Source: Nematostella vectensis
Lineage: Eukaryota; Cnidaria; Anthozoa; Actiniaria; Edwardsiidae
Assembly: GCF_932526225.1 (NCBI RefSeq)
Contig: NC_064039.1
Location: forward strand, 7,081,001 to 7,145,000
Length of the DNA: 64,000 nt
Reading direction: 5' to 3'
The notes under the pieces were generated by a model. It saw nothing but the letters and a program-made list of their open reading frames with translations, did not search any database and was not told the origin of the DNA. The position numbers and the translations under genes are program-made. Positions 22,501 to 33,799 of the stretch are shown here, one piece after another (positions within the stretch are counted from its first letter, which is position 1; the number at the start of each line of letters is the position of its first letter).

Positions 22501-25500
22501 CTGCTGTAAAAGTGGCTGAAAAGGCACTGCCTATGAACAGACAAGAGCGACAACTGTGTTTCACCTTTAAGTACTTTGATAAGAACGAGAAAAAGGGAAA
22601 AAGAAAAGCAATAAATGGAGTGAGAACAGAGGGTCAATATTTCGCACCCAAACCTGATCATATTCACCCAGAGGTTTTACCAAATCTAAATGGACACTCT
22701 GAAAGCACAGAGAGGGAGGGAGACAAAACAACTAAGTTAAAAGGACAAAAGAAAAGAAAGCAAAAAAGCATAGAAGATACTAATGATGTTGTTAAAACGG
22801 ATCAAGTGACTGTTAAGGAAGATCTAGAAACAGCTGTAGTAAAGATTTCACCAAAGAGAAAACGTATACGAAAACCAAAAGTACATGAGGATGAAATCGT
22901 TGATAAGTTTGTTGTTAAGCTACATGGGATTGAGGAGCCACCGCAAACACCGCCAAGATTGAATGGGAGCTTTCCTGGGTCACCAGTAAATGGAGAGGTC
23001 TCTCCAAACACTGCCCTGAAGCTTAAGATTCGTAAGGTCAGACCGTCTCTAGATGGCAAAGAAGGAAATAAAAATCACCACCGTCTTTCAAAGGAAAAAG
23101 AGACTTTTATAATTGTTAAAGACCTAGAACACTCAGAAGATAGCACAGACAGTGGTGTGAATGGAGTTTGTCAATTGCAGTCTCCTGTTGATGCAAAACA
23201 GACTAGCTCTTCAAGTGCAGATGAGGGACCCAGGAAAAAGAAAAGGCGACGGAAACTGTCTGAGGGTGTTATGCCCCAGGATTACTCTATTCAAGAGGAT
23301 AAGAGGAAATTCAAGAAAAATAACAAGGAGGGCAAAGGTACCATTCAGAGCAAAAGTGCAAAGGAAAGCAAGGTTACCACCAAGAAGAGCAAAGCTGGCA
23401 AGGAGAGCAGTGTTAACAAGAAGGTTAAAGCTGTGCCAAAGGCAAAGGTGGCTAATAAAAGCTCAGAGAAAACAAAGAAGGTAAAACCAGTTGAAAAACC
23501 TCACGACCAAGTGTCAAGCTCAGCAGATATATTAGCAGTAAGTGAAAGTAAGAAGCCAATAAATGGTTTTCCTGATGTGACTCGCAGCCTTGTTTCAAGT
23601 ATGGATGATGACACAAGTAGTACAAAGAGCAGTACTATTTCTAAGGTCAGAAAAGACAAAGGAGACAAAGAGTCAGAAGCTGTTTGTGCTGTTTGTGAGC
23701 AAGTGAATGACTTGATGTTTTGCGGCGACTGTAACAGTGCCTATCACCCGGACTGTATTGGTTTAAGCACGGCCCCAAAAGGGAAATTCAAATGCGATGA
23801 ATGTACATCTGGTGTTCATTCTTGTTTTGTCTGTCGGCAAACTGGGGACGTTAAAGCTTGCAGCCAACCACTGTGCTCTAAATTTTACCACAAGGAATGC
23901 TTGCAGTCGTACAAATGTTCCAAGATTGATGGTGATCGCATCTACTGTCCTTTACACTTTTGCAGCACTTGTATATCAAACAAGACCCCTGTTAATAGGG
24001 GTAGGCTGACAAAATGCATCCGGTGTCCCACTGCTTACCATGCAGGGTGCCTAGTCGCGGGGTGCATGCCAATCACGTCACATCTAATGGTGTGTGCCAA
24101 ACACTTCTTGCCGAATAAGAGCAAAGCCCATCACACTCACGTCAATGTGAATTGGTGCTTTGTGTGTTCTATTGGCGGCACATTGATTTGTTGTGAGAGT
24201 TGCCCTGCAGCTTTTCATCCTGAGTGCATCAGCTATGAAGGCATACCTGAGGGCCGTTTTTACTGTAAGGACTGTGTGGAGGGCAAATCATTACTGTATG
24301 GTGACATTGTTTGGGTCAAGCTTGGAATGTACAGGTAAAAAGACTTTTTAATCAGATGTTTGACAATAATTTAATGCATCCAGGAGTTTAGTTTATTTGT
24401 TTTGTCTACACTACAGCCAATTTCTTTTTAGGGTGTTGTAGTTGCAACAAGTTGCTGTATGTGCAAGGTTGTCTCTGATTGCTGGGGGTCAGCAAATTTC
24501 TCCTGCTGGGAAAAAAGCCACCTGAATCATGCTAAATTATCACTTTTTTATACTTATTACCATACAAATAGAACTAACAGCATAGAATTCTTTGGTTTAT
24601 AAGTTTGGCATGTCTGTTGTTAGATGGTGGCCAGCAATGATTTGTAATCCCCGAGATGTGCCTACCAACATCCAGTCAATGCGTCACCAGCCTGGCGAGT
24701 TCCCTGTCATGTTCTTGGGGTCACATGACTTCTATTGGATCCACAAGGGGAGGGTGTTCAGCTACCAGGATGGGGACAAAGGCACAGAATCTGGAAATAA
24801 CAAATATCTTGCCAAAGTTTTCAAAAAAGGTGAGAAAGCAGAAGATCCACAAGAGAAGGGGGTGAATTAGAGGTGTCAGACATAAGCTTGTGATTTATTT
24901 GTTATTTTACCCTAATCAAAGAGACAAACTTTTTTTACTCAAAAAGGTGGGATATTCATCTTCCCCTATGTATTCTTCTTCCTCTACGGATTCTCACAAA
25001 GCAGCCAACTTGGGTTTGTAATTATCTTATTATTTTGCTATTTCTATAGCACTTGTTGAGGCGAAAGAGAAATACGATGAGTGGAAAAAGGCAAGAGAGG
25101 ACAAAGCTGAGCAGGATCTTCAGAGGTTTTGCAAAAAGCCACCACAGTATAAACATATTAAGGTCAGTGTTACTTGGCTTTTCTTTAATGAAGGCAAATC
25201 ATGCTGCCATTTTATGCTTCCGCTTAATGGTGAGTCACACAAAGCATCCATTTCCAATTCGGCTAACTCAAGCAAGTAACCAAGATATTTTCAATCAAAT
25301 ATCATCAACAATGTATTAGACTTCACTTGTAGATTGTTATGATGGGTTGCTTGAGTTATCATGGGCTTGCGTTGTATTCTAATCTTTTGTGTTTGCATTG
25401 TACATGACAAAGTCAACATCTTCCAGGGTTTAAAATAGCGGCCAGCTGCCAGCAATAACTGCCTGTTGTCTGGTCTTTGCCGTTTTTTTTTTCTCTCAAA

Positions 25501-28500
25501 GTATTGAAAAATAGAATTAAAGTTAAAAGCTAAAAAGTGCTTCTGTTTTTATTCTTGAAACGGTCAGAATTAAGTTTGACATTTTGTGTAGTTATCATAT
25601 CAAGCTGTCTCTCCAATCGTCAGGATTAGACAGAGTTTAGTTTTCTATGTTATTTTCTCCAGGAAATAAGGACTCCTAAGGAACGATTCAAAATTTATAA
25701 ACTGTGTTTACTCAAATTAAGTAAACTCTTGTGTTATGCACAAATATTTTTTTTTGTTGTTGTTGTTGTTGTTGTTAAGGAAAAATGTATTTAGGAACAT
25801 TAAAACTGCTTAATATTGACATTTTTTTCAGGTATAAAATCATAATTTCAAATTGATTTATCAGTTGTTACACTAGGGACAAAATTTTAATATCTCTTAG
25901 GGAAGCTGCATGTTTTCCCCAAAACGAAACAAAGTGTGTGAAAAATGTATTTAATCGCTGGTGTAGTAGGATCACTCTGTATTCCCTTCTCATATTTTTA
26001 GTATGCAGCCTTTTTTCCGAAATCTACAAGACCGGAAAAATCTAGCAGATTTAAAAAAAAAACTTATTTTGAACCCTGATCTTCCACTGAAATGCAAACT
26101 CTCTTTAGACCAACAAGTGCACCACAGCACAGAGAATAATCCTTGACCCGAGTGAGATGCCGGTGTGTGAGTGTACCCCTGATCAGGCTTGTGGACAAGA
26201 CGCCAACTGCCTGAACCTCATGCTGCAGTTTGAGTGTGTTGCATCTAGATGTCCGGCAGGAGACAAATGTCAGAACCAGAGGTTCCAAAAGCGCCAATAT
26301 GTGGACTGTGAGCCATTCCGGGCACACTCCAGAGGATGGGGCCTACGATCAAAGCAAGGTACTTGTGGGCCTTTCGAAAATTTGACTCTTAAACCAATTT
26401 TGTAAACTTTGGAATAAGACATACAAGAAAGTTTTGTTGCTGATCATATGTAATAGGTACCAGTAGCTGTACATTATAGGTTTATGGGGAGAAAGGATGT
26501 AGGAAAACTTTTTAGAACACATTACACTATCCAGTAGGGGATCTCTATAATGATACAAGTTCCAAGGCTACATTTCAGCAAATATTGTTTTTGTAAAAGT
26601 ACTGAAAAACTTGTTCAGTCAATTAAAATTTCTAGGTGAAAGCAAAATCTTTCAAACAAAATCTTCTGGTTGAATAATAAAGTGTCTTTATTTTTCACCT
26701 GATAGCTATCAAGAAAGGGACGTTTGTCATAGAGTATGTGGGAGAGCTGATAGATGATGCCACCTGTCGGGAACGCGTCAAGAAGGGTGACGATGACACT
26801 AACTATTACATGCTTACCATCGACAAGGATTGCATCATAGATGCTGGCCCCATGGGCAATCTCTCACGATTTATGAACCATAGCTGTTACCCAAACTGTG
26901 AGACTCAAAAGTGGACTGTGAATGGGGAAGTACGTGTTGGTCTCTTTACATCACGGGATGTTGAGTCACAGGAGGAGCTAACCTTTGATTACTGTTTGGA
27001 CTGCCATGGTGAGCTGTGTGGACATTTGTACTGTACAAATGTTGTTATGTTTCATTTATGTGTTTGGGCTGTTATGGTGAGCTAGGGATATTTGTACTGT
27101 GCAAATACAGTGGAACCTGGATTTTACGATACGCCTCAGGGGAAAGAAAATGTATTGTAAAATCGAGGTATCGTTCCAAAGAGGTCCTCGATTTTGCAAT
27201 ATAAAGAAAAATCTATTGAAAATATTATTGTAGCGAGGTCGAGTTAATAATCAACCTTTACAAAGTAACTGTGCTCTTGAGTAAGATTGTTCAGTTACTT
27301 TCTGTAAGACTGTAACCTGTCTAAACAAGATCTCTCAAGTAAAAAAATCATTTGTAATGTATCAACTGAAATGTACGTTTGTGTTGTCTTTTGTTTTTCT
27401 GTCTTCGTTGATAGTCAGAATCAGTAAAATCGTTGTATCAAGGTCAAAATTACGCTTGGGAAAACAAATTTGGTATCGTAAAATCGAGAATATTGTTGTA
27501 TCTAATATTGTTAGATCGAGGTAATTTCTTATACATTTCACTGTATTCCCGCCGGGGGAAAGAAACACCATCGTAAAACCTGGGTTATCGTAGAATCCAA
27601 TGTCGTAAAATCCAGGTTCCACTGTATTGGCATATTTCATGTATGGGTTAATCTTACTCAGTGAAATACCAACTTAAGGGCCTATGGTATTATCTTGTTG
27701 CTACAAATCACTGTTGCTATGAAAGAGAAAAGCGCTACATTTGATTAAATAGACTAAAATTGCAGCGTGTCCTCCAAGTTGATCCCGTGGCCCAGTGGTT
27801 AGCACCTTTGACTCATAAGCAAGTGCTCCGGGTCCATTCCCTGGTTGAGTCATTTATTTTATTTTTTTCAAAACTCCAGTTCTAACTTATTTTTTTAACT
27901 TTTTTTCCCAAGAAATTATATAAACTTTCAACATTTTGTAAAAGAAAATTCAATTTTTATATGTTTTTAATTTAAAGAATCAAAATAGATGGCGAATAAA
28001 CAAGATGGCGTCCATTTCCGCGCCAGAAAAACATGTTAATTTTGAACATTTTACAACAATTGTGAATCACTCAAACCATTGATATTACCAAATATGGTGT
28101 TTTCAAAGAACATAAAAATTCGCCATTTCTCGCGGTGTCAAAATTTCGCAAATCGGATGTGTGAAGTTTTAGAGAATAGTAATGTTAAAATATTTCTGCA
28201 AAAAATATGATGTTAGATTTGAACAGTAGCTTCTCCAACACCTTTTTCTGTTCTAGGTCACATGACCATTAGAGGGGTCAGATGACATCATCACTTGTGT
28301 CATTTATGTCTAAAACACTTAAGTTGAAAGTTCCAAGAGATTTGACAAAAAACAGAAGCTTTTATAAAACAAACAAATTTCCCTAGCAACGGACTCAAAA
28401 GATAAAACAGTAGGCCCTTAACTGTGGGATTAATTTAAGTTCATGAAGGGAGTAAAAGTGTGTTGCAAAAAGTGTTATCTTGACAATTTGAATTGTGCTT

Positions 28501-30617
28501 GTGTGTAAGGGGGCTAGCCCTTTATTTGCTTATTTGGTATTTGTATGAATTGTTTTCAATAATGTGAGCCTCTCAATGATCACTTCCATCAATCACTTAT
28601 AAATGGTTATTATCTTAGGTAATGAGAAAAAGAAGTGTCACTGTGGATCTCAGAATTGCAGTGGCTTTCTTGGGGTGCGGCCCAAAACTCAGAATGCACA
28701 AATGAATGAAGATAAAGCCAAGAATGCTGCCTTGAAGCGCAGGAAGAGGAAACCGAAAAAGCCTGCAGTTAAACAAGGTGATTGGGTTTATTTAAGGCAC
28801 CATGAATAACTGTAAGGGTGACCTTGACGCACACAGAGATCACCTTAACTACATATGTAACTTTTTCCTGGTCATGTCGAGTTGTCTTTATTTTGGGATG
28901 ACTAGCTTTGTCTGCCTTAAAATAAGGCAAAAACTATGGTCATAGCGTTCAGGTTAGCAACTGACAAGCTGTCAATAAAAACAATCACTTTGTCACCCAT
29001 ATTATGTAGTATCCCAACCTGCCCAAGAGCCTATTGTAAACTTGAATGAATAAATATTGAAGTAAATTTACAATGGACAAAAATATAAATTGATCAATTA
29101 ATTGGTATCCTGTTGCATTTAAGACAAGGCCAATAAAATTAAAGCAAAACTCACTTAACATTTTCTGTTGAGATCCACCAGATACCTCCAGAAGAGCAGA
29201 CTCTGCATACAATGTAAACCCAACTGAACTGCTTAACTCTGCCACTGAACCTAAACACGTGGAGCAACCTGCTCTTGTAAAGCTAACCAGCTGTTCTGAT
29301 GTGGAGTCCTCTGAAATGGGGCTGGATTATAACGCTGCTAGCCCTCCTATTAAGTTGACTGGCTCATCACCTCTCAACAGTGTGCTTCCTTGGACTACCT
29401 ATGATCCACTTGAGGAGCTAGCTAAAATGTAACTTGATGTAAAATGATGTGTTGAAAGGTTGGAATAATTAGAATGCAAAAATTAAACAAAAAGAAACCT
29501 ATTAGAATATAAATAACATGAATAGCTTTCTTTAAAAAAATTACTATCATAGTGAATTACTCATGAGACGTAATAATGTCCCATTGTACACCCATTATAA
29601 CCTTTTTTTAGCTAATAAGTAAAAGTAAAGAACAAATAAAATAAGTTGAAAAATATAATTATTATACACAGACAATGATCAAATTGACACCAAGGCTAAA
29701 TGCTATTCAAATTTAATTAAGTGACTAGTTATTAAAGATGTTTATGAAGAGTTCGTGTCTACCAATCATTTAAATTAAAACTAAGCAAGCTGTAGATGTT
29801 GTTGCACCATTTAAACAGTAATATGTAGGGACTTCTCTGCCCGTTTAGAAAAGTTTAGGGAGCTTAGCTCATCAGGATGCCACTATACTACTAGTTCATT
29901 TGAGTGTGGCAAAATATTGTTGGCATCAAAATGTGCTTCATAATTCCTTTTTTTAAACTCTACTCTTAACTATTTTTGTCACTCAATTTCTTATTAGTTC
30001 TTATAGATATATGTATAAACCTTATCGCAATAAACAGTGCATGCAATGTAAGTTTTAATTATCACAGCTACTATTTTTGTCAAGTGTTTTCCTAGCAAAT
30101 AATGTTCAGTAAAATTATTCAGCTTAGTGGATCTATCCTAATACGATACAGATCCGATGGATCTATCCTAATACAAGACATGTTTGTCCCCCTAGTACAT
30201 GAAGATGATTGCTTCATCTGCGGCGATGGAGGCCAGCTCATCATGTGTGACCGAAGTGGCTGCCTCAAATGCTACCATGTTGACTGCCTGAACCTTGATA
30301 AGAAGCCTCAAGGCCGGTGGCAGTGTCCCTGGCACTTCTGTGACAACTGCGGCAAGCGGGCCACTGTCCTCTGCTCAGAGTGTCCCAACTCATTCTGCAG
30401 GAGCCACGCCCAAGGGCAGATCAACAGCACTGACAAGAATACCTTCCTTTGCACAGACCATGTAGACGAGGTTCTTCCTGGAATGACTGATAAGTTCCTG
30501 GCCACCGACCAAGTGCTGAACGCCCTTGACCTCATCAACGGGGACCTTACTGGTATTAGGCCCACCGAGCTCGACCATTTGCAGCAGAAGCCTGAGTACC
30601 TTGAGCTGGGTTCCTGA
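19554..30617 (+). CDS. NSD: NSD-family histone H3K36 methyltransferase
   Basis: Eight exons join in phase: 19554-19863, 22426-24334, 24624-24829, 25050-25162, 26109-26358, 26706-27008, 28619-28777 and 30196-30617. They give 1,223 residues. Domain order is that of NSD1/2/3: N-terminal PWWP ([15 protein letters not shown], residues about 40-100); a long basic disordered linker; a block of four PHD-type Cys/His fingers (about 525-730); a second PWWP (about 733-800, [10 protein letters not shown]); AWS ([10 protein letters not shown], about 864-902); SET (EYVGELID, then [11 protein letters not shown] near 986, and ELTFDYC near 1024); post-SET ([17 protein letters not shown], about 1037-1050); and a last PHD/C5HCH module (from about 1088, [13 protein letters not shown]). 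The SET cofactor and substrate motifs are intact. Family members dimethylate H3K36 in the nucleus. The 28778 donor (GTGATT) is weak and is shared with an alternative 3' exon at 29173. Confidence 0.95.
27108..27624. mobile_element. TA-flanked MITE (Tc1/mariner- or pogo-like) in NSD intron
   Basis: The inverted termini are CAGTGGAACCTGGATTTTAC on the left and the same sequence read on the minus strand on the right. TA lies on each side (27106-27107 and 27625-27626). At 517 bp with no transposase, it is non-autonomous. TA duplication and CAGTGGAACC ends are usual for mariner/pogo relatives. Confidence 0.85.
27783..27852 (+). repeat. tRNA-Met-like sequence, probably a SINE head or tRNA pseudogene
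   Basis: TGGCCCAGTGG matches the polymerase III A-box consensus, and CTCATAA matches the anticodon loop of elongator tRNA-Met (anticodon CAT). The B box, GGGTCCATTCC, has two departures from GGTTCRANYCC, and the acceptor stem does not close well. A T-rich segment follows. It is therefore better read as a tRNA-derived SINE fragment or pseudogene than as a working tRNA. Confidence 0.45.
29173..29432 (+). CDS. Alternative NSD 3'-terminal exon
   Basis: Following the acceptor TTTTCTGTTGAG at 29161-29172, an open frame of 86 codons plus TAA continues exactly in phase from the post-SET exon (28619-28777). It would replace the last PHD/C5HCH module by a Ser/Pro-rich tail that ends LEELAKM, giving a protein of 1,169 residues. 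A candidate AATAAA lies near 29635. Internal GT sites in this exon are in the wrong phase for joining to the 30196 exon, so it reads as a terminal exon. It is supported by frame and acceptor only, without RNA evidence. Confidence 0.55.
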
Positions 30618-32799
30618 TGCCACAAATTCATACTTACGCCTTTTATGACCATATCCTGGACAGGATTTTATTATATTAAGTTTGACAGATAAGGAAACAT
30701 GGAGACAACGCATTGATATGCAATTGTTATTTACCTTCAACGCTTTGTCTTCCTGTACACCTTGACTCAGATTATTTTCATCACAACTTATGTAATTTAT
30801 TAGGACTGAAAGAGTTTCTGTGAGCAGAAAGACTCTGGACTTTGCCATATCTCCCATGGTCATCTTCAAGTTGCAATGTTGTGGCAGATTGAACTTCTTT
30901 AAGCTCTAGTACGGTAACAATTAGCTCGCCTTATTTCTTACATCTGTAGCTAGTTGATATTTTAATTAAGTATTTTATCTATATGTATATCTGAAGAAAG
31001 AACACAAGCAAAAAGAAACATGTTTTTTTTCCGCCTGCTAAATGCTAAACGTCAAAGTCCATCAAGACAGAATATATTTTTTTTATATTTGGTGGGTACA
31101 GTTCAATCACATTGAGGGTCTTTCCATTCTAAAGTATGATGTTTCAACCATCGCATTTTATTTCGGAGCTTCTGAGTAATTTATTTCCTGTGGCTATTGC
31201 GTCTCTTGTCGCCAAAATTTGCGCATTTGATTTTCACATTTGTGACTGGCAGAGACCTCACGACAAGAACGTTCAAGCGTCAATATTAAAGGCCAGTTAG
31301 CCGGTTATGATTTATTTAACCTAGCGAAATCAACCAACTCGGACATCTGAAGTAAAAAGTAGTTTTAGTTTGTTACACAATGCGTGCCTTTAAAATCCAA
31401 ATGTACAGTAGTAAGTATTTAATTATTGTAGTGTTTTTATGACTCCAAGTCATTAAGATGTATAAACTTGACGTTTACTTGATTATTAAAGTTTTAGATG
31501 ATGATGATGACACTTGTGTCATCCCGAAATAAATCCTGCTCACGTCTGCGTACACTCCATAGACGTAACACAGGCTCCCCAACTTATGCGCATGAACGCT
31601 CATGGGGATCGGCAATGCATATATACACCTATTCCAATTAAGGTTGACTCTGGAAATGGAAAATGATGAATGCCTAGAGCACCACTGGTTAGGGAAAACA
31701 AGTCTTGTATCTTTGTAACATTCAGTGAGGCTAAATTAAGTTTGTAGCGAGGGTCATAAAATGATTAAACGCAGTTTTAATACAAGAAGACATTATCATA
31801 GGCCAAACTTTGTTCCATTTATAGTCAAACGTAATTGATATAGGTGTATTTACGTCTTTGAAGTAGCATTTTCACCTCAAAACAAGCCCAATTTACCCAC
31901 CTAAAATACGAGAAAAAGAAACCAACCGCTGCAAAGAGGGAAGAAAAACTTTATTTCTAATCTGATTTTAAAGAATAAAGTGAAAGGACAAATATGTTTT
32001 TTTTTCTATATTCATGTATTTTTCGGTTGTTTGACCACTCGGGAGCCTGTGGACGTACATGCCGCATACATCACATGAAATAAATGTTTGGACGATTTAT
32101 AATAGTAAAATAGCTGGCAAGCAAATTACAATCCCAACAAATGATTTAGCTCGCGTGGATTGGCCATTTTTGTTTCAACAGATGTTTTTTTAATAACATG
32201 AAGGATAAAAACAGAAGCAAGGTTTTGCCAACGTTTCGGACTTTATTGAGTCCTTCAGGGCGGTTACATAAAGTCAGTTAGATCACGCGTATAAATATAG
32301 TTGTGAACGGTGCGCACGCTCTGTAGAATACATGAGATGATTCTTTTCTAAGTTAGACAAAGCCCCCCCCCCCCCCCCCCCCTTATTATTATTAATTTTT
32401 CACAACCACCGACATATTATCTATGCGGGACACCAAGTAACTCTAGAGAGACATATTTTCGCAAGAGCTAAGCCACTGAAGAAGGACGCAATAAAGCCCG
32501 AAACGTTGGCAAAATCTCGCTTCTGTTTTTGTCCTACATTTTATTAATTGACATTTTTCTCCACGGTTAATTGCATCTACTTCGGATCCAGAAACGTCGC
32601 TGTTTGGTCTTGTTTTTATTTATAATCACAACAGACATGGTTTTAAATGTCGCGCGCAAACGCACTAAGTGATGACGTAACAGACGTGATAATCAGTGCG
32701 TGCGCGCGAACACAGCCAACGGAAACCCTTGACGCGTCCTAACAAAAACAACGATCTCTCGACAAATTTGAGATACCCGCCTTCGCTTCGGATCACAAA
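30618..32799. other. Intergenic region after NSD
   Basis: No gene is seen. It contains the NSD 3' UTR, AT-rich sequence, and the inverted-repeat element at 32186-32547 just before the next gene. Confidence 0.5.
32186..32547. mobile_element. Inverted-repeat element with Penelope/hammerhead-like motif
   Basis: Arms of about 75-80 bp (about 32186-32267 and 32464-32547) are inverted copies that share AAAAACAGAAGC, TTTTGCCAACGTTTCGG and a segment ending in GTCCTTC. On the reverse of each arm, CTGAAGG or CTGAAGA is followed by a GGAC...GTCC-type stem (imperfect on the right arm) and then CGAAACGTTGGC. This order recalls the hammerhead ribozyme core (CTGATGA, stem, GAAA) found in Penelope-like element repeats. 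The match is not exact, so the assignment is tentative. Confidence 0.45.
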
Positions 32800-33756
32800 A
32801 TGAATGATGACAATATAGAAATCGGCCGTTTAATGGCGACCCCCGTAGCAGACGCAAATCCAATCGCACGCAGATTCCCTTTCTTTGGGCATCATTACTT
32901 TAACCCTCAGTTTGTGAGTTACGAGGAGACTGGCGAGCCAGCAGTGCTATACAGTAACGCAGTATATTTTACTGTGTCTAGAGACGGTACGCACTACTTC
33001 CATCAGACGTACTCGGGGCAGTTCCTCACAGCTCAGCCTCCAGTTGTCGTAAGTATCTCATTCTGATTGGGGAAATTACTTATGTCATCAATCTTTGAAC
33101 GATAATGCATTTTTCCTAGGGTAGTTTCTCCCCCCCTTTTTTTAGATATAGCGAAAGTCAAGGGCTTGCGCACTCTATTTAGCCCGACCGACATAGACAT
33201 AACGGCATAAGAGAAAAAAAAAACATGTTTTTTTTTGTCATTATGTCCATGTCGGGTTTATGTCGAAATGCGAACCAACCACACTTGAACATACGAAGAT
33301 AATGCCTAGTGCACACTAGCGATATATCGACATAACGACATGGGCGCACACACTCTTATCTTCGACATAACGACATGGACATAACAACATAAGATAATAA
33401 TGTTTTTTTTTTCTTTTATGTCAGTATCGCCTAGTGCACACTAGCAACATAACAACATAACGACATGGGCGAACGCGCTATGTTTAGCCCGACTTAACGA
33501 CATGAACACAATGACATAAAAGAAAAAACATGTTTTTTCTCTTATGTCGTTATGTCGAAAATAAGAGTCCGCGCGCCCATGTCGTTATGTCGATATGTCG
33601 CTAGTGTGCACTAGGCATATGTCCATGTCGGGCTAAACATAGTGCGCGCGCCCATGTCGTTATGTTGCTAGTAGGTGAGGGGGGGGGGGGTTGACACCCT
33701 TCCCATGATGCACTTCGTCAAAGCATATTATCAACCGCCGCGCAGATGATCTTAAT

Positions 33757-33799
<43 letters not shown>

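Noticed and set aside
27783-27852. A functional tRNA-Met gene
   Set aside because: The A box and anticodon loop match, but the B box is degenerate and the acceptor stem does not close, so I list it as a tRNA-derived repeat.
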